Shown here: piece after piece, positions 12,649 to 23,687 of the stretch | Position numbering within the stretch: position 1 is the stretch's first letter | Layout: each line of letters opens with the position of its first letter | Assembly (NCBI RefSeq): GCF_945859705.1 | Contig: NC_079135.1 | Location: 38,613,679-38,677,678, forward strand | From: Episyrphus balteatus | Lineage: Eukaryota > Arthropoda > Insecta > Diptera > Syrphidae | Length of the DNA: 64,000 bases | Direction: 5' to 3' | Position numbers and translations under genes: made by a program | The notes under the pieces: generated by a model | Seen by the model: only the letters and a program-made list of their open reading frames with translations | The model's database searches: none | Told to the model about the DNA's origin: nothing

Positions 12649-15377
12649 ATGTCCAAAACTTATAGAAAATACATTTTTGTGCTCTGTGAGTCGATATCCT
12701 TCGCATACAATTCAATTGGAGTTGAAAAATTCATTTTTGAAGAAAATGACATTTCAAAATCTTTAAATCGTCATATCTCGTTAACCGAGCGTCTAAACAG
12801 GTCAAAACTTGCAAAATTCAAAATTCTCTAAAAACAAAACTACAAGTCCAAAACTTATAGAAAATACATTTTTGTGCTCTGTGAGTCGATATCCTTCGCA
12901 TACAATTCAATTGGAGTTGAAAAATTAATTTTTGAAGAAAATGACATTTCAAAATCTTCAAATCGTCATATCTCGTTAACCGAGCGTCTAAACAGGTCAA
13001 AACTTGCAAAATTCAAAATTCTCTAAAAACAAAACTACAAGTCCAAAACTTATAGAAAATACATTTTTGTGATCTGTGAGTCGATATCCTTCGCATACAA
13101 TTCAATTGGAGTTGAAAAATTCATTTTTGAAGAAAATGACATTTCAAAATCTTTAAATCGTCATATCTCGTTAACCGAGCGTCTAAACAGGTCAAAACTT
13201 GCAAAATTCAAAATTCTCTAATAATAAAACTACATGTCCAAAACTTATAGAAAATACATTTTTGTGCTCTGTGAGTCGATATCCTTTGCATACAATTCAA
13301 TTGGAGTTGAAAAATTCATTTTTGAAGAAAATGACATTTCAAAATCTTTAAATCGTCATATCTCGTTAACCGAGCGTCTAAACAGGTCAAAACTTGCAAA
13401 ATTCAAAATTCTCTAAAAACAAAACTACAAGTCCAAAACTTATAGAAAATACATTTTTGTGCTCTGTGAGTCGATATCCTTCGCATACAATTCAATTGGA
13501 GTTGAAAAATTCATTTTTGAAGAAAATGACATTTCAAAATCTTTAAATCGTCATATCTCGTTAACCGAGCGTCTAAACAGGTCAAAACTTGCAAAATTCA
13601 AAATTCTCTAAAAACAAAACTACAAGTCCAAAACTTATAGAAAATACATTTTTGTGATCTGTGAGTCGATATCCTTCGCATACAATTCAATTGGAGTTGA
13701 AAAATTCATTTTTGAAGAAAATGACATTTCAAAATCTTTAAATCGTCATATCTCGTTAACCGAGCGTCTAAACAGGTCAAAACTTGCAAAATTCAAAATT
13801 CTCTAAAAACAAAACTACAAGTCCAAAACTTATAGAAAATACATTTTTGTGATCTGTGAGTCGATATCCTTCGCATACAATTCAATTGGAGTTGAAAAAT
13901 TCATTTTTGAAGAAAATGACATTTCAAAATCTTTAAATCGTCATATCTCGTTAACCGAGCGTCTAAACAGGTCAAAACTTGCAAAATTCAAAATTCTCTA
14001 AAAACAAAACTACAAGTCCAAAACTTATAGAAAATACATTTTTGTGATCTGTGAGTCGATATCCTTCGCATACAATTCAATTGGAGTTGAAAAATTCATT
14101 TTTGAAGAAAATGACATTTCAAAATCTTTAAATCGTCATATCTCGTTAACCGAGCGTCTAAACAGGTCAAAACTTGCAAAATTCAAAATTCTCTAAAAAC
14201 AAAACTACATGTCCAAAACTTATAGAAAATACATTTTTGTGCTCTGTGAGTCGATATCCTTCGCATACAATTCAATTGGAGTTGAAAAATTCATTTTTGA
14301 AGAAAATGACATTTCAAAATCTTTAAATCGTCATATCTCGTTAACCGAGCGTCTAAACAGGTCAAAACTTGCAAAATTCAAAATTCTCTAAAAACAAAAC
14401 TACATGTCCAAAACTTATAGAAAATACATTTTTGTGCTCTGTGAGTCGATATCCTTCGCATACAATTCAATTGGAGTTGAAAAATTCATTTTTGAAGAAA
14501 ATGACATTTCAAAATCTTTAAATCGTCATATCTCGTTAACCGAGCGTCTAAACAGGTCAAAACTTGCAAAATTCAAAATTCTCTAAAAACAAAACTACAA
14601 GTCCAAAACTTATAGAAAATACATTTTTGTGATCTGTGAGTCGATATCCTTCGCATACAATTCAATTGGAGTTGAAAAATTCATTTTTGAAGAAAATGAC
14701 ATTTCAAAATCTTTAAATCGTCATATCTCGTTAACCGAGCGCTAAACAGGTCAAAACTTGCAAAATTCAAAATTCTCTAAAAACAAAACTACAAGTCCAA
14801 AACTTATAGAAAATACATTTTTGTGATCTGTGAGTCGATATCCTTCGCATACAATTCAATTGGAGTTGAAAAATTCATTTTTGAAGAAAATGACATTTCA
14901 AAATCTTTAAATCGTCATATCTCGTTAACCGAGCGTCTAAACAGGTCAAAACTTGCAAAATTCAAAATTCTCTAATAATAAAACTACATGTCCAAAACTT
15001 ATAGAAAATACATTTTTGTGCTCTGTGAGTCGATATCCTTTGCATACAATTCAATTGGAGTTGAAAAATTCATTTTTGAAGAAAATGACATTTCAAAATC
15101 TTTAAATCGTCATATCTCGTTAACCGAGCGTCTAAACAGGTCAAAACTTGCAAAATTCAAAATTCTCTAAAAACAAAACTACAAGTCCAAAACTTATAGA
15201 AAATACATTTTTGTGCTCTGTGAGTCGATATCCTTCGCATACAATTCAATTGGAGTTGAAAAATTCATTTTTGAAGAAAATGACATTTCAAAATCTTTAA
15301 ATCGTCATATCTCGTTAACCGAGCGTCTAAACAGGTCAAAACTTGCAAAATTCAAAATTCTCTAAAAACAAAACTAC
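12649..15377. repeat. HOR block D: 14 monomers, 2,729 bp
   Basis: Repeats block B at +6,237 bp with its single 194-bp unit at 14599. The regular HOR ends here: the next unit (15378) is a gtgA monomer with a private tttAaaaatc change instead of the expected atg monomer, and variant order is rearranged from then on. Confidence 0.88.
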
Positions 15378-18301
15378 AAGTCCAAAACTTATAGAAAATA
15401 CATTTTTGTGATCTGTGAGTCGATATCCTTCGCATACAATTCAATTGGAGTTGAAAAATTCATTTTTGAAGAAAATGACATTTAAAAATCTTTAAATCGT
15501 CATATCTCGTTAACCGAGCGTCTAAACAGGTCAAAACTTGCAAAATTCAAAATTCTCTAAAAACAAAACTACATGTCCAAAACTTATAGAAAATACATTT
15601 TTGTGCTCTGTGAGTCGATATCCTTCGCATACAATTCAATTGGAGTTGAAAAATTAATTTTTGAAGAAAATGACATTTCAAAATCTTCAAATCGTCATAT
15701 CTCGTTAACCGAGCGTCTAAACAGGTCAAAACTTGCAAAATTCAAAATTCTCTAAAAACAAAACTACAAGTCCAAAACTTATAGAAAATACATTTTTGTG
15801 ATCTGTGAGTCGATATCCTTCGCATACAATTCAATTGGAGTTGAAAAATTCATTTTTGAAGAAAATGACATTTCAAAATCTTTAAATCGTCATATCTCGT
15901 TAACCGAGCGTCTAAACAGGTCAAAACTTGCAAAATTCAAAATTCTCTAATAATAAAACTACATGTCCAAAACTTATAGAAAATACATTTTTGTGCTCTG
16001 TGAGTCGATATCCTTTGCATACAATTCAATTGGAGTTGAAAAATTCATTTTTGAAGAAAATGACATTTCAAAATCTTTAAATCGTCATATCTCGTTAACC
16101 GAGCGTCTAAACAGGTCAAAACTTGCAAAATTCAAAATTCTCTAAAAACAAAACTACAAGTCCAAAACTTATAGAAAATACATTTTTGTGCTCTGTGAGT
16201 CGATATCCTTCGCATACAATTCAATTGGAGTTGAAAAATTCATTTTTGAAGAAAATGACATTTCAAAATCTTTAAATCGTCATATCTCGTTAACCGAGCG
16301 TCTAAACAGGTCAAAACTTGCAAAATTCAAAATTCTCTAAAAACAAAACTACAAGTCCAAAACTTATAGAAAATACATTTTTGTGATCTGTGAGTCGATA
16401 TCCTTCGCATACAATTCAATTGGAGTTGAAAAATTCATTTTTGAAGAAAATGACATTTCAAAATCTTTAAATCGTCATATCTCGTTAACCGAGCGTCTAA
16501 ACAGGTCAAAACTTGCAAAATTCAAAATTCTCTAAAAACAAAACTACAAGTCCAAAACTTATAGAAAATACATTTTTGTGATCTGTGAGTCGATATCCTT
16601 CGCATACAATTCAATTGGAGTTGAAAAATTCATTTTTGAAGAAAATGACATTTCAAAATCTTTAAATCGTCATATCTCGTTAACCGAGCGTCTAAACAGG
16701 TCAAAACTTGCAAAATTCAAAATTCTCTAAAAACAAAACTACAAGTCCAAAACTTATAGAAAATACATTTTTGTGCTCTGTGAGTCGATATCCTTCGCAT
16801 ACAATTCAATTTTAGTTGAAAAATTCATTTTTGAAGAAAATGACATTTCAAAATCTTTAAATCGTCATATCTCGTTAACCGAGCGTCTAAACAGGTCAAA
16901 ACTTGCAAAATTCAAAATTCTCTAAAAACAAAACTACATGTCCAAAACTTATAGAAAATACATTTTTGTGCTCTGTGAGTCGAAATCCTTCGCATACAAT
17001 TCAATTGGAGTTGAAAAATTAATTTTTGAAGAAAATGACATTTCAAAATCTTCAAATCGTCATATCTCGTTAACCGAGCGTCTAAACAGGTCAAAACTTG
17101 CAAAATTCAAAATTCTCTAAAAACAAAACTACAAGTCCAAAACTTATAGAAAATACATTTTTGTGATCTGTGAGTCGATATCCTTCGCATACAATTCAAT
17201 TGGAGTTGAAAAATTCATTTTTGAAGAAAATGACATTTCAAAATCTTTAAATCGTCATATCTCGTTAACCGAGCGTCTAAACAGGTCAAAACTTGCAAAA
17301 TTCAAAATTCTCTAAAAACAAAACTACAAGTCCAAAACTTATAGAAAATACATTTTTGTGATCTGTGAGTCGATATCCTTCGCATACAATTCAATTGGAG
17401 TTGAAAAATTCATTTTTGAAGAAAATGACATTTCAAAATCTTTAAATCGTCATATCTCGTTAACCGAGCGTCTAACCAGGTCAAAACTTGCAAAATTCAA
17501 AATTCTCTAAAAACAAAACTACATGTCCAAAACTTATAGAAAATACATTTTTGTGCTCTGTGAGTCGATATCCTTCGCATACAATTCAATTGGAGTTGAA
17601 AAATTCATTTTTGAAGAAAATGACATTTCAAAATCTTTAAATCGTCATATCTCGTTAACCGAGCGTCTAAACAGGTCAAAACTTGCAAAATTCAAAATTC
17701 TCTAAAAACAAAACTACATGTCCAAAACTTATAGAAAATACATTTTTGTGCTCTGTGAGTCGATATCCTTCGCATACAATTCAATTGGAGTTGAAAAATT
17801 CATTTTTGAAGAAAATGACATTTCAAAATCTTTAAATCGTCATATCTCGTTAACCGAGCGCTAAACAGGTCAAAACTTGCAAAATTCAAAATTCTCTAAA
17901 AACAAAACTACAAGTCCAAAACTTATAGAAAATACATTTTTGTGATCTGTGAGTCGATATCCTTCGCATACAATTCAATTGGAGTTGAAAAATTCATTTT
18001 TGAAGAAAATGACATTTCAAAATCTTTAAATCGTCATATCTCGTTAACCGAGCGTCTAAACAGGTCAAAACTTGCAAAATTCAAAATTCTCTAATAACAA
18101 AACTACATGTCCAAAACTTATAGAAAATACATTTTTGTGCTCTGTGAGTCGATATCCTTCGCATACAATTCAATTGGAGTTGAAAAATTCATTTTTGAAG
18201 AAAATGACATTTCAAAATCTTTAAATCGTCATATCTCGTTAACCGAGCGTCTAAACAGGTCAAAACTTGCAAAATTCAAAATTCTCTAAAAACAAAACTA
18301 C
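15378..18301. repeat. Rearranged HOR segment, 15 monomers
   Basis: Uses the monomer types of the left region in new combinations. The monomers at 15573 and 16938 join an atg start to ttAat and ttcaaat, a combination not seen in blocks A-D, and lie 1,365 bp (7 monomers) apart. Private changes accumulate: tttAaaaatc near 15483, aattTTagttg near 16812, cgaAatcc near 16983 (destroying EcoRV), and ctaaCcagg near 17475. A 194-bp atg unit is at 17718. The end of the monomer at 17912 introduces taataac, intermediate between taaaaac and taataat. Confidence 0.8.
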
Positions 18302-18428
18302 AAGTCCAAAACTTATAGAAAATACATTTTTGTGATCTGTGATTCGATATCCTTCGCATACAATTCAATTGGAGTTGAAAAATTCATTTTTGAAGAAAAT
18401 GACATTTCAAAATCTTTAAATCGTCATA

Positions 18429-18636
18429 TCGCACCTCCGGTGGTACAACGACGTAAGTGCAAAAATGTTGATTCTTCAGAAAACTCGATTAAACATTTTG
18501 AAAACGTTTGAAAACAATGTAACGGTCCAAAGACATTTCTGCCCCCTGGATACAAATAGAACATTTTCAATTGGGTCTTTGTTTCATCGGAAGGAAATAC
18601 CTTTTCTTGAAACTATGGCATACTTAACTCAGAAAA
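18429..18636. mobile_element. MITE-like element, 3'-truncated copy 1
   Basis: About 204-208 bp of non-satellite sequence inserted after 'cgtcata' in a monomer. It starts tcgcacctccggtggtac and runs to 'ctcagaaaa', where it joins 'cttatag' of a satellite monomer; the aaaa at 18633-18636 could belong to either side. The right terminal inverted repeat is missing. The host monomer carries gtgaTtcg (G to T), as do the hosts of the other two copies, showing that all three derive from one insertion. No transposase is encoded; the reading frame that runs through the element into satellite is chance. Confidence 0.85.
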
Positions 18637-18821
18637 CTTATAGAAAATACATTTTTGTGCTCTGTGAGTCGATATCCTTCGCATACAATTCAATTGGAGT
18701 TGAAAAATTCATTTTTGAAGAAAATGACATTTCAAAATCTTTAAATCGTCATATCTCGTTAACCGAGCGTCTAAACAGGTCAAAACTTGCAAAATTCAAA
18801 ATTCTCTAAAAACAAAACTAC
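18627..18821. repeat. Chimeric monomer at MITE truncation junction (also 20121-20315)
   Basis: The first bases of this monomer are replaced by element sequence 'taactcag', joined at aaaa to 'cttatagaaaatac'. Compared with the complete arrangement at 21681-22322 (642 bp), the 520-bp equivalents lack exactly 122 bp: the right end of the element, the rest of the host monomer, and the first bases of the next. Both breakpoints lie in aaaa, consistent with microhomology or replication-slippage deletion. Confidence 0.8.
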
Positions 18822-19795
18822 ATGTCCAAAACTTATAGAAAATACATTTTTGTGCTCTGTGAGTCGATATCCTTCGCATACAATTCAATTGGAGTTGAAA
18901 AATTCATTTTTGAAGAAAATGACATTTCAAAATCTTTAAATCGTCATATCTCGTTAACCGAGCGTCTAAACAGGTCAAAACTTGCAAAATTCAAAATTCT
19001 CTAAAAACAAAACTACAAGTCCAAAACTTATAGAAAATACATTTTTGTGATCTGTGAGTCGATATCCTTCGCATACAATTCAATTGGAGTTGAAAAATTC
19101 ATTTTTGAAGAAAATGACATTTCAAAATCTTTAAATCGTCATATCTCGTTAACCGAGCGTCTAAACAGGTCAAAACTTGCAAAATTCAAAATTCTCTAAA
19201 AACAAAACTACAAGTCCAAAACTTATAGAAAATACATTTTTGTGATCTGTGAGTCGATATCCTTCGCATACAATTCAATTGGAGTTGAAAAATTCATTTT
19301 TGAAGAAAATGACATTTCAAAATCTTTAAATCGTCATATCTCGTTAACCGAGCGCTAAACAGGTCAAAACTTGCAAAATTCAAAATTCTCTAAAAACAAA
19401 ACTACAAGTCCAAAACTTATAGAAAATACATTTTTGTGATCTGTGAGTCGATATCCTTCGCATACAATTCAATTGGAGTTGAAAAATTCATTTTTGAAGA
19501 AAATGACATTTCAAAATCTTTAAATCGTCATATCTCGTTAACCGAGCGTCTAAACAGGTCAAAACTTGCAAAATTCAAAATTCTCTAATAACAAAACTAC
19601 ATGTCCAAAACTTATAGAAAATACATTTTTGTGCTCTGTGAGTCGATATCCTTCGCATACAATTCAATTGGAGTTGAAAAATTCATTTTTGAAGAAAATG
19701 ACATTTCAAAATCTTTAAATCGTCATATCTCGTTAACCGAGCGTCTAAACAGGTCAAAACTTGCAAAATTCAAAATTCTCTAAAAACAAAACTAC

Positions 19796-21680
19796 AAGTC
19801 CAAAACTTATAGAAAATACATTTTTGTGATCTGTGATTCGATATCCTTCGCATACAATTCAATTGGAGTTGAAAAATTCATTTTTGAAGAAAATGACATT
19901 TCAAAATCTTTAAATCGTCATATCGCACCTCCGGTGGTACAACGACGTAAGTGCAAAAATGTTGATTCTTCAGAAAACTCGATTAAACATTTTGAAAACG
20001 TTTGAAAACAATGTAACGGTCCAAAGACATTTCTGCCCCCTGGATACAAATAGAACATTTTCAATTGGGTCTTTGTTTCATCGGAAGGAAATACCTTTTC
20101 TTGAAACTATGGCATACTTAACTCAGAAAACTTATAGAAAATACATTTTTGTGCTCTGTGAGTCGATATCCTTCGCATACAATTCAATTGGAGTTGAAAA
20201 ATTCATTTTTGAAGAAAATGACATTTCAAAATCTTTAAATCGTCATATCTCGTTAACCGAGCGTCTAAACAGGTCAAAACTTGCAAAATTCAAAATTCTC
20301 TAAAAACAAAACTACATGTCCAAAACTTATAGAAAATACATTTTTGTGCTCTGTGAGTCGATATCCTTCGCATACAATTCAATTGGAGTTGAAAAATTCA
20401 TTTTTGAAGAAAATGACATTTCAAAATCTTTAAATCGTCATATCTCGTTAACCGAGCGTCTAAACAGGTCAAAACTTGCAAAATTCAAAATTCTCTAAAA
20501 ACAAAACTACAAGTCCAAAACTTATAGAAAATACATTTTTGTGATCTGTGAGTCGATATCCTTCGCATACAATTCAATTGGAGTTGAAAAATTCATTTTT
20601 GAAGAAAATGACATTTCAAAATCTTTAAATCGTCATATCTCGTTAACCGAGCGTCTAAACAGGTCAAAACTTGCAAAATTCAAAATTCTCTAAAAACAAA
20701 ACTACATGTCCAAAACTTATAGAAAATACATTTTTGTGCTCTGTGAGTCGATATCCTTCGCATACAATTCAATTGGAGTTGAAAAATTCATTTTTGAAGA
20801 AAATGACATTTCAAAATCTTTAAATCGTCATATCTCGTTAACCGAGCGTCTAAACAGGTCAAAACTTGCAAAATTCAAAATTCTCTAAAAACAAAACTAC
20901 ATGTCCAAAACTTATAGAAAATACATTTTTGTGCTCTGTGAGTCGATATCCTTCGCATACAATTCAATTGGAGTTGAAAAATTCATTTTTGAAGAAAATG
21001 ACATTTCAAAATCTTTAAATCGTCATATCTCGTTAACCGAGCGTCTAAACAGGTCAAAACTTGCAAAATTCAAAATTCTCTAAAAACAAAACTACAAGTC
21101 CAAAACTTATAGAAAATACATTTTTGTGATCTGTGAGTCGATATCCTTCGCATACAATTCAATTGGAGTTGAAAAATTCATTTTTGAAGAAAATGACATT
21201 TCAAAATCTTTAAATCGTCATATCTCGTTAACCGAGCGCTAAACAGGTCAAAACTTGCAAAATTCAAAATTCTCTAAAAACAAAACTACAAGTCCAAAAC
21301 TTATAGAAAATACATTTTTTGTGATCTGTGAGTCGATATCCTTCGCATACAATTCAATTGGAGTTGAAAAATTCATTTTTGAAGAAAATGACATTTCAAA
21401 ATCTTTAAATCGTCATATCTCGTTAACCGAGCGTCTAAACAGGTCAAAACTTGCAAAATTCAAAATTCTCTAAAAACAAAACTACATGTCCAAAAACTTA
21501 TAGAAAATACATTTTTGTGCTCTGTGAGTCGATATCCTTCGCATACAATTCAATTGGAGTTGAAAAATTCATTTTTGAAGAAAATGACATTTCAAAATCT
21601 TTAAATCGTCATATCTCGTTAACCGAGCGTCTAAACAGGTCAAAACTTGCAAAATTCAAAATTCTCTAAAACAAAACTAC
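19796..21680. repeat. Variant MITE-bearing HOR unit, copy 2 (1,885 bp)
   Basis: Begins like copy 1 (520-bp interrupted part, then 20316 and 20511) but carries two extra atg monomers (20706, 20901) before the 194-bp unit at 21096. The monomer at 21290 has one extra T (six T instead of five). The 1,885-bp distance to the next interrupted monomer at 21681 equals 1,494 + 2x195 + 1 bp. Confidence 0.8.
19923..20130. mobile_element. MITE-like element, 3'-truncated copy 2
   Basis: Same sequence, same left flank, same host marker (gtgaTtcg) and same right truncation junction as the copy 1,494 bp upstream. An identical breakpoint in both means that the deletion preceded duplication of the 1,494-bp unit. 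Confidence 0.85.
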
Positions 21681-21807
21681 AAGTCCAAAACTTATAGAAA
21701 ATACATTTTTGTGATCTGTGATTCGATATCCTTCGCATACAATTCAATTGGAGTTGAAAAATTCATTTTTGAAGAAAATGACATTTCAAAATCTTTAAAT
21801 CGTCATA

Positions 21808-21842
21808 TCGCACCTCCGGTGGTACAACGACGTAAGTGCAAA
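21808..21842 (+). repeat. Left terminal inverted repeat of MITE
   Basis: 35 bp, starting tcgcacctccggtgg and ending gtaagtgcaaa. It pairs with 22023-22057 in opposite orientation with two mismatches (T versus C at position 8, T versus A at position 16). Also present in the truncated copies at 18429-18463 and 19923-19957. Confidence 0.85.
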
Positions 21843-22022
21843 AATGTTGATTCTTCAGAAAACTCGATTAAACATTTTGAAAACGTTTGAAAACAATGTA
21901 ACGGTCCAAAGACATTTCTGCCCCCTGGATACAAATAGAACATTTTCAATTGGGTCTTTGTTTCATCGGAAGGAAATACCTTTTCTTGAAACTATGGCAT
22001 ACTTAACTCAGAAAATTCAAAA

Positions 22023-22057
22023 TTTGCACTTACGTCGTTGTTCCACCGGGGGTGCGA
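22023..22057 (-). repeat. Right terminal inverted repeat of MITE
   Basis: 35 bp, starting tttgcacttacgtcg and ending gggggtgcga; inverted partner of 21808-21842. It is absent from the two truncated copies. Confidence 0.85.
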
Positions 22058-23687
22058 TATCTCGTTAACCGAGCGTCTAAACAGGTCAAAACTTGCAAAA
22101 TTCAAAATTCTCTAAAAACAAAACTACAAGTCCAAAACTTATAGAAAATACATTTTTGTGCTCTGTGAGTCGATATCCTTCGCATACAATTCAATTGGAG
22201 TTGAAAAATTCATTTTTGAAGAAAATGACATTTCAAAATCTTTAAATCGTCATATCTCGTTAACCGAGCGTCTAAACAGGTCAAAACTTGCAAAATTCAA
22301 AATTCTCTAAAAACAAAACTACAAGTCCAAAACTTATAGAAAATACATTTTTTGTGCTCTGTGAGTCGATATCCTTCGCATACAATTCAATTGGAGTTGA
22401 AAAATTCATTTTTGAAGAAAATGACATTTCAAAATCTTTAAATCGTCATATCTCGTTAACCGAGCGTCTAAACAGGTCAAAACTTGCAAAATTCAAAATT
22501 CTCTAAAAACAAAACTACAAGTCCAAAACTTATAGAAAATACATTTTTGTGCTCTGTGAGTCGATATCCTTCGCATACAATTCAATTGGAGTTGAAAAAT
22601 TCATTTTTGAAGAAAATGACATTTCAAAATCTTTAAATCGTCATATCTCGTTAACCGAGCGGTTAAACAGGTCAAAACTTGCAAAATTCAAAATTCTCTA
22701 AAAACAAAACTACAAGTCCAAAACTTATAGAAAATACATTTTTGTGATCTGTGAGTCGATATCCTTCGCATACAATTCAATTGGAGTTGAAAAATTCATT
22801 TTTGAAGAAAATGACATTTCAAAATCTTTAAATCGTCATATCTCGTTAACCGAGCGTCTCAACAGGTCAAAACTTGCAAAATTCAAAATTCTCTAAAAAC
22901 AAAACTACATGTCCAAAACTTATAGAAAATACATTTTTGTGCTCTGTGAGTCGATATCCTTCGCATACAATTCAATTGGAGTTGAAAAATTCATTTTTGA
23001 AGAAAATGACATTTCAAAATCTTTAAATCGTCATATCTCGTTAACCGAGCGTCTAAACAGGTCAAAACTTGCAAAATTCAAAATTCTCTAAAAACAAAAC
23101 TACAAGTCCAAAACTTATAGAAAATACATTTTTGTGCTCTGTGAGTCGATATCCTTCGCATACAATTCAATTGGAGTTGAAAAATTCATTTTTGAAGAAA
23201 ATGACATTTCAAAATCTTTAAATCGTCATATCTCGTTAACCGACGTCTAAACAGGTCAAAACTTGCAAAATTCAAAATTCTCTAAAAACAAAACTACATG
23301 TCCAAAACTTATAGAAAATACATTTTTGTGCTCTGTGAGTCGATATCCTTCGCATACAATTCAATTGGAGTTGAAAAATTCATTTTTGAAGAAAATGACA
23401 TTTCAAAATCTTTAAATCGTCATATCTCGTTAACCGAGCGTCTAAACAGGTCAAAACTTGCAAAATTCAAAATTCTCTAAAAACAAAACTACAAGTCCAA
23501 AACTTATAGAAAATACATTTTTGTGATCTGTGAGTCGATATCCTTCGCATACAATTCAATTGGAGTTGAAAAATTCATTTTTGAAGAAAATGACATTTCA
23601 AAATCTTTAAATCGTCATATCTCGTTAACCGAGCGTCTAAACAGGTCAAAACTTGCAAAATTCAAAATTCTCTAAAAACAAAACTAC

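Larger units (their letters stand above)
2904..15377. repeat. 6,237-bp super-unit (18-mer + 14-mer) in two tandem copies
   Basis: Blocks A+B (2904-9140) and C+D (9141-15377) have the same length, 6,237 bp (32 monomers, three of them 194 bp), and the same order of variant monomers. The regular 18-14-18-14 alternation makes this a second level of HOR above the 12/14/18-mers. The copies appear identical by eye, implying very recent segmental duplication or conversion, or possibly an assembly duplication. Confidence 0.85.
18302..19795. repeat. 1,494-bp HOR unit carrying truncated MITE, copy 1
   Basis: Contains the interrupted monomer plus chimeric follower (520 bp), then monomers at 18822, 19017, 19212 (194 bp), 19406 and 19601. 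Markers at 18107, 18302, 18465 and 18822 recur exactly 1,494 bp downstream at 19601, 19796, 19959 and 20316. The element therefore spread as a passenger of satellite amplification rather than by separate transposition. Confidence 0.85.
21808..22057. mobile_element. Complete 250-bp non-autonomous TIR element (MITE), copy 3
   Basis: Full-length element with 35-bp terminal inverted repeats at 21808-21842 and 22023-22057 that match at 33 of 35 positions (mismatches at TIR positions 8 and 16). Read as tcgcacc...ggtgcga it is flanked by a TA duplication (21806-21807 and 22058-22059) of the satellite target cgtcaTAtctcg; read as 248 bp (21809-22056) the duplication is ATAT. The interrupted monomer is exactly 195 + 252 bp, confirming a clean insertion. 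A TA duplication would fit Tc1/mariner-like elements; a 4-bp duplication would point elsewhere. It is non-coding, so movement would need transposase from another locus. It is probably closest to the ancestral insertion. Confidence 0.85.
21681..22127. repeat. Satellite monomer interrupted by complete MITE
   Basis: Host monomer of aag, gtgA type with gtgaTtcg near 21722. Its left part runs to the target TA at 21806-21807 and its right part resumes at 'tatctcgttaacc' after the element. Total length 447 bp equals 195 + 250 + 2 bp of target duplication. Confidence 0.88.
21290..23297. repeat. Satellite stretch with clustered 1-bp indels
   Basis: Small length changes are concentrated here: six T at 21315-21320 and again at 22348-22353 (five elsewhere); five A at 21492-21496 (four elsewhere) offset by a shortened taaaac near 21668; ccgacgtct near 23243 lacking one base. 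Substitutions gcgGTtaaac near 22672 and gcgtctCaac near 22860 are also private. This could be genuine relaxed homogenisation next to the MITE or consensus errors in a poorly covered stretch. Confidence 0.65.

Noticed and set aside
18465..18809. 114-residue frame running from the MITE into satellite (also 19959-20303)
   Set aside because: It exists only because the 122-bp deletion joins the two in phase. The MITE part shows no transposase-like features, and the complete copy (21844-22068) has a different C-terminus.
21808..22057. Element copies 1-3 as three independent transpositions
   Set aside because: They share insertion point, the private host change gtgaTtcg and neighbouring monomers, so common descent by array duplication is simpler.
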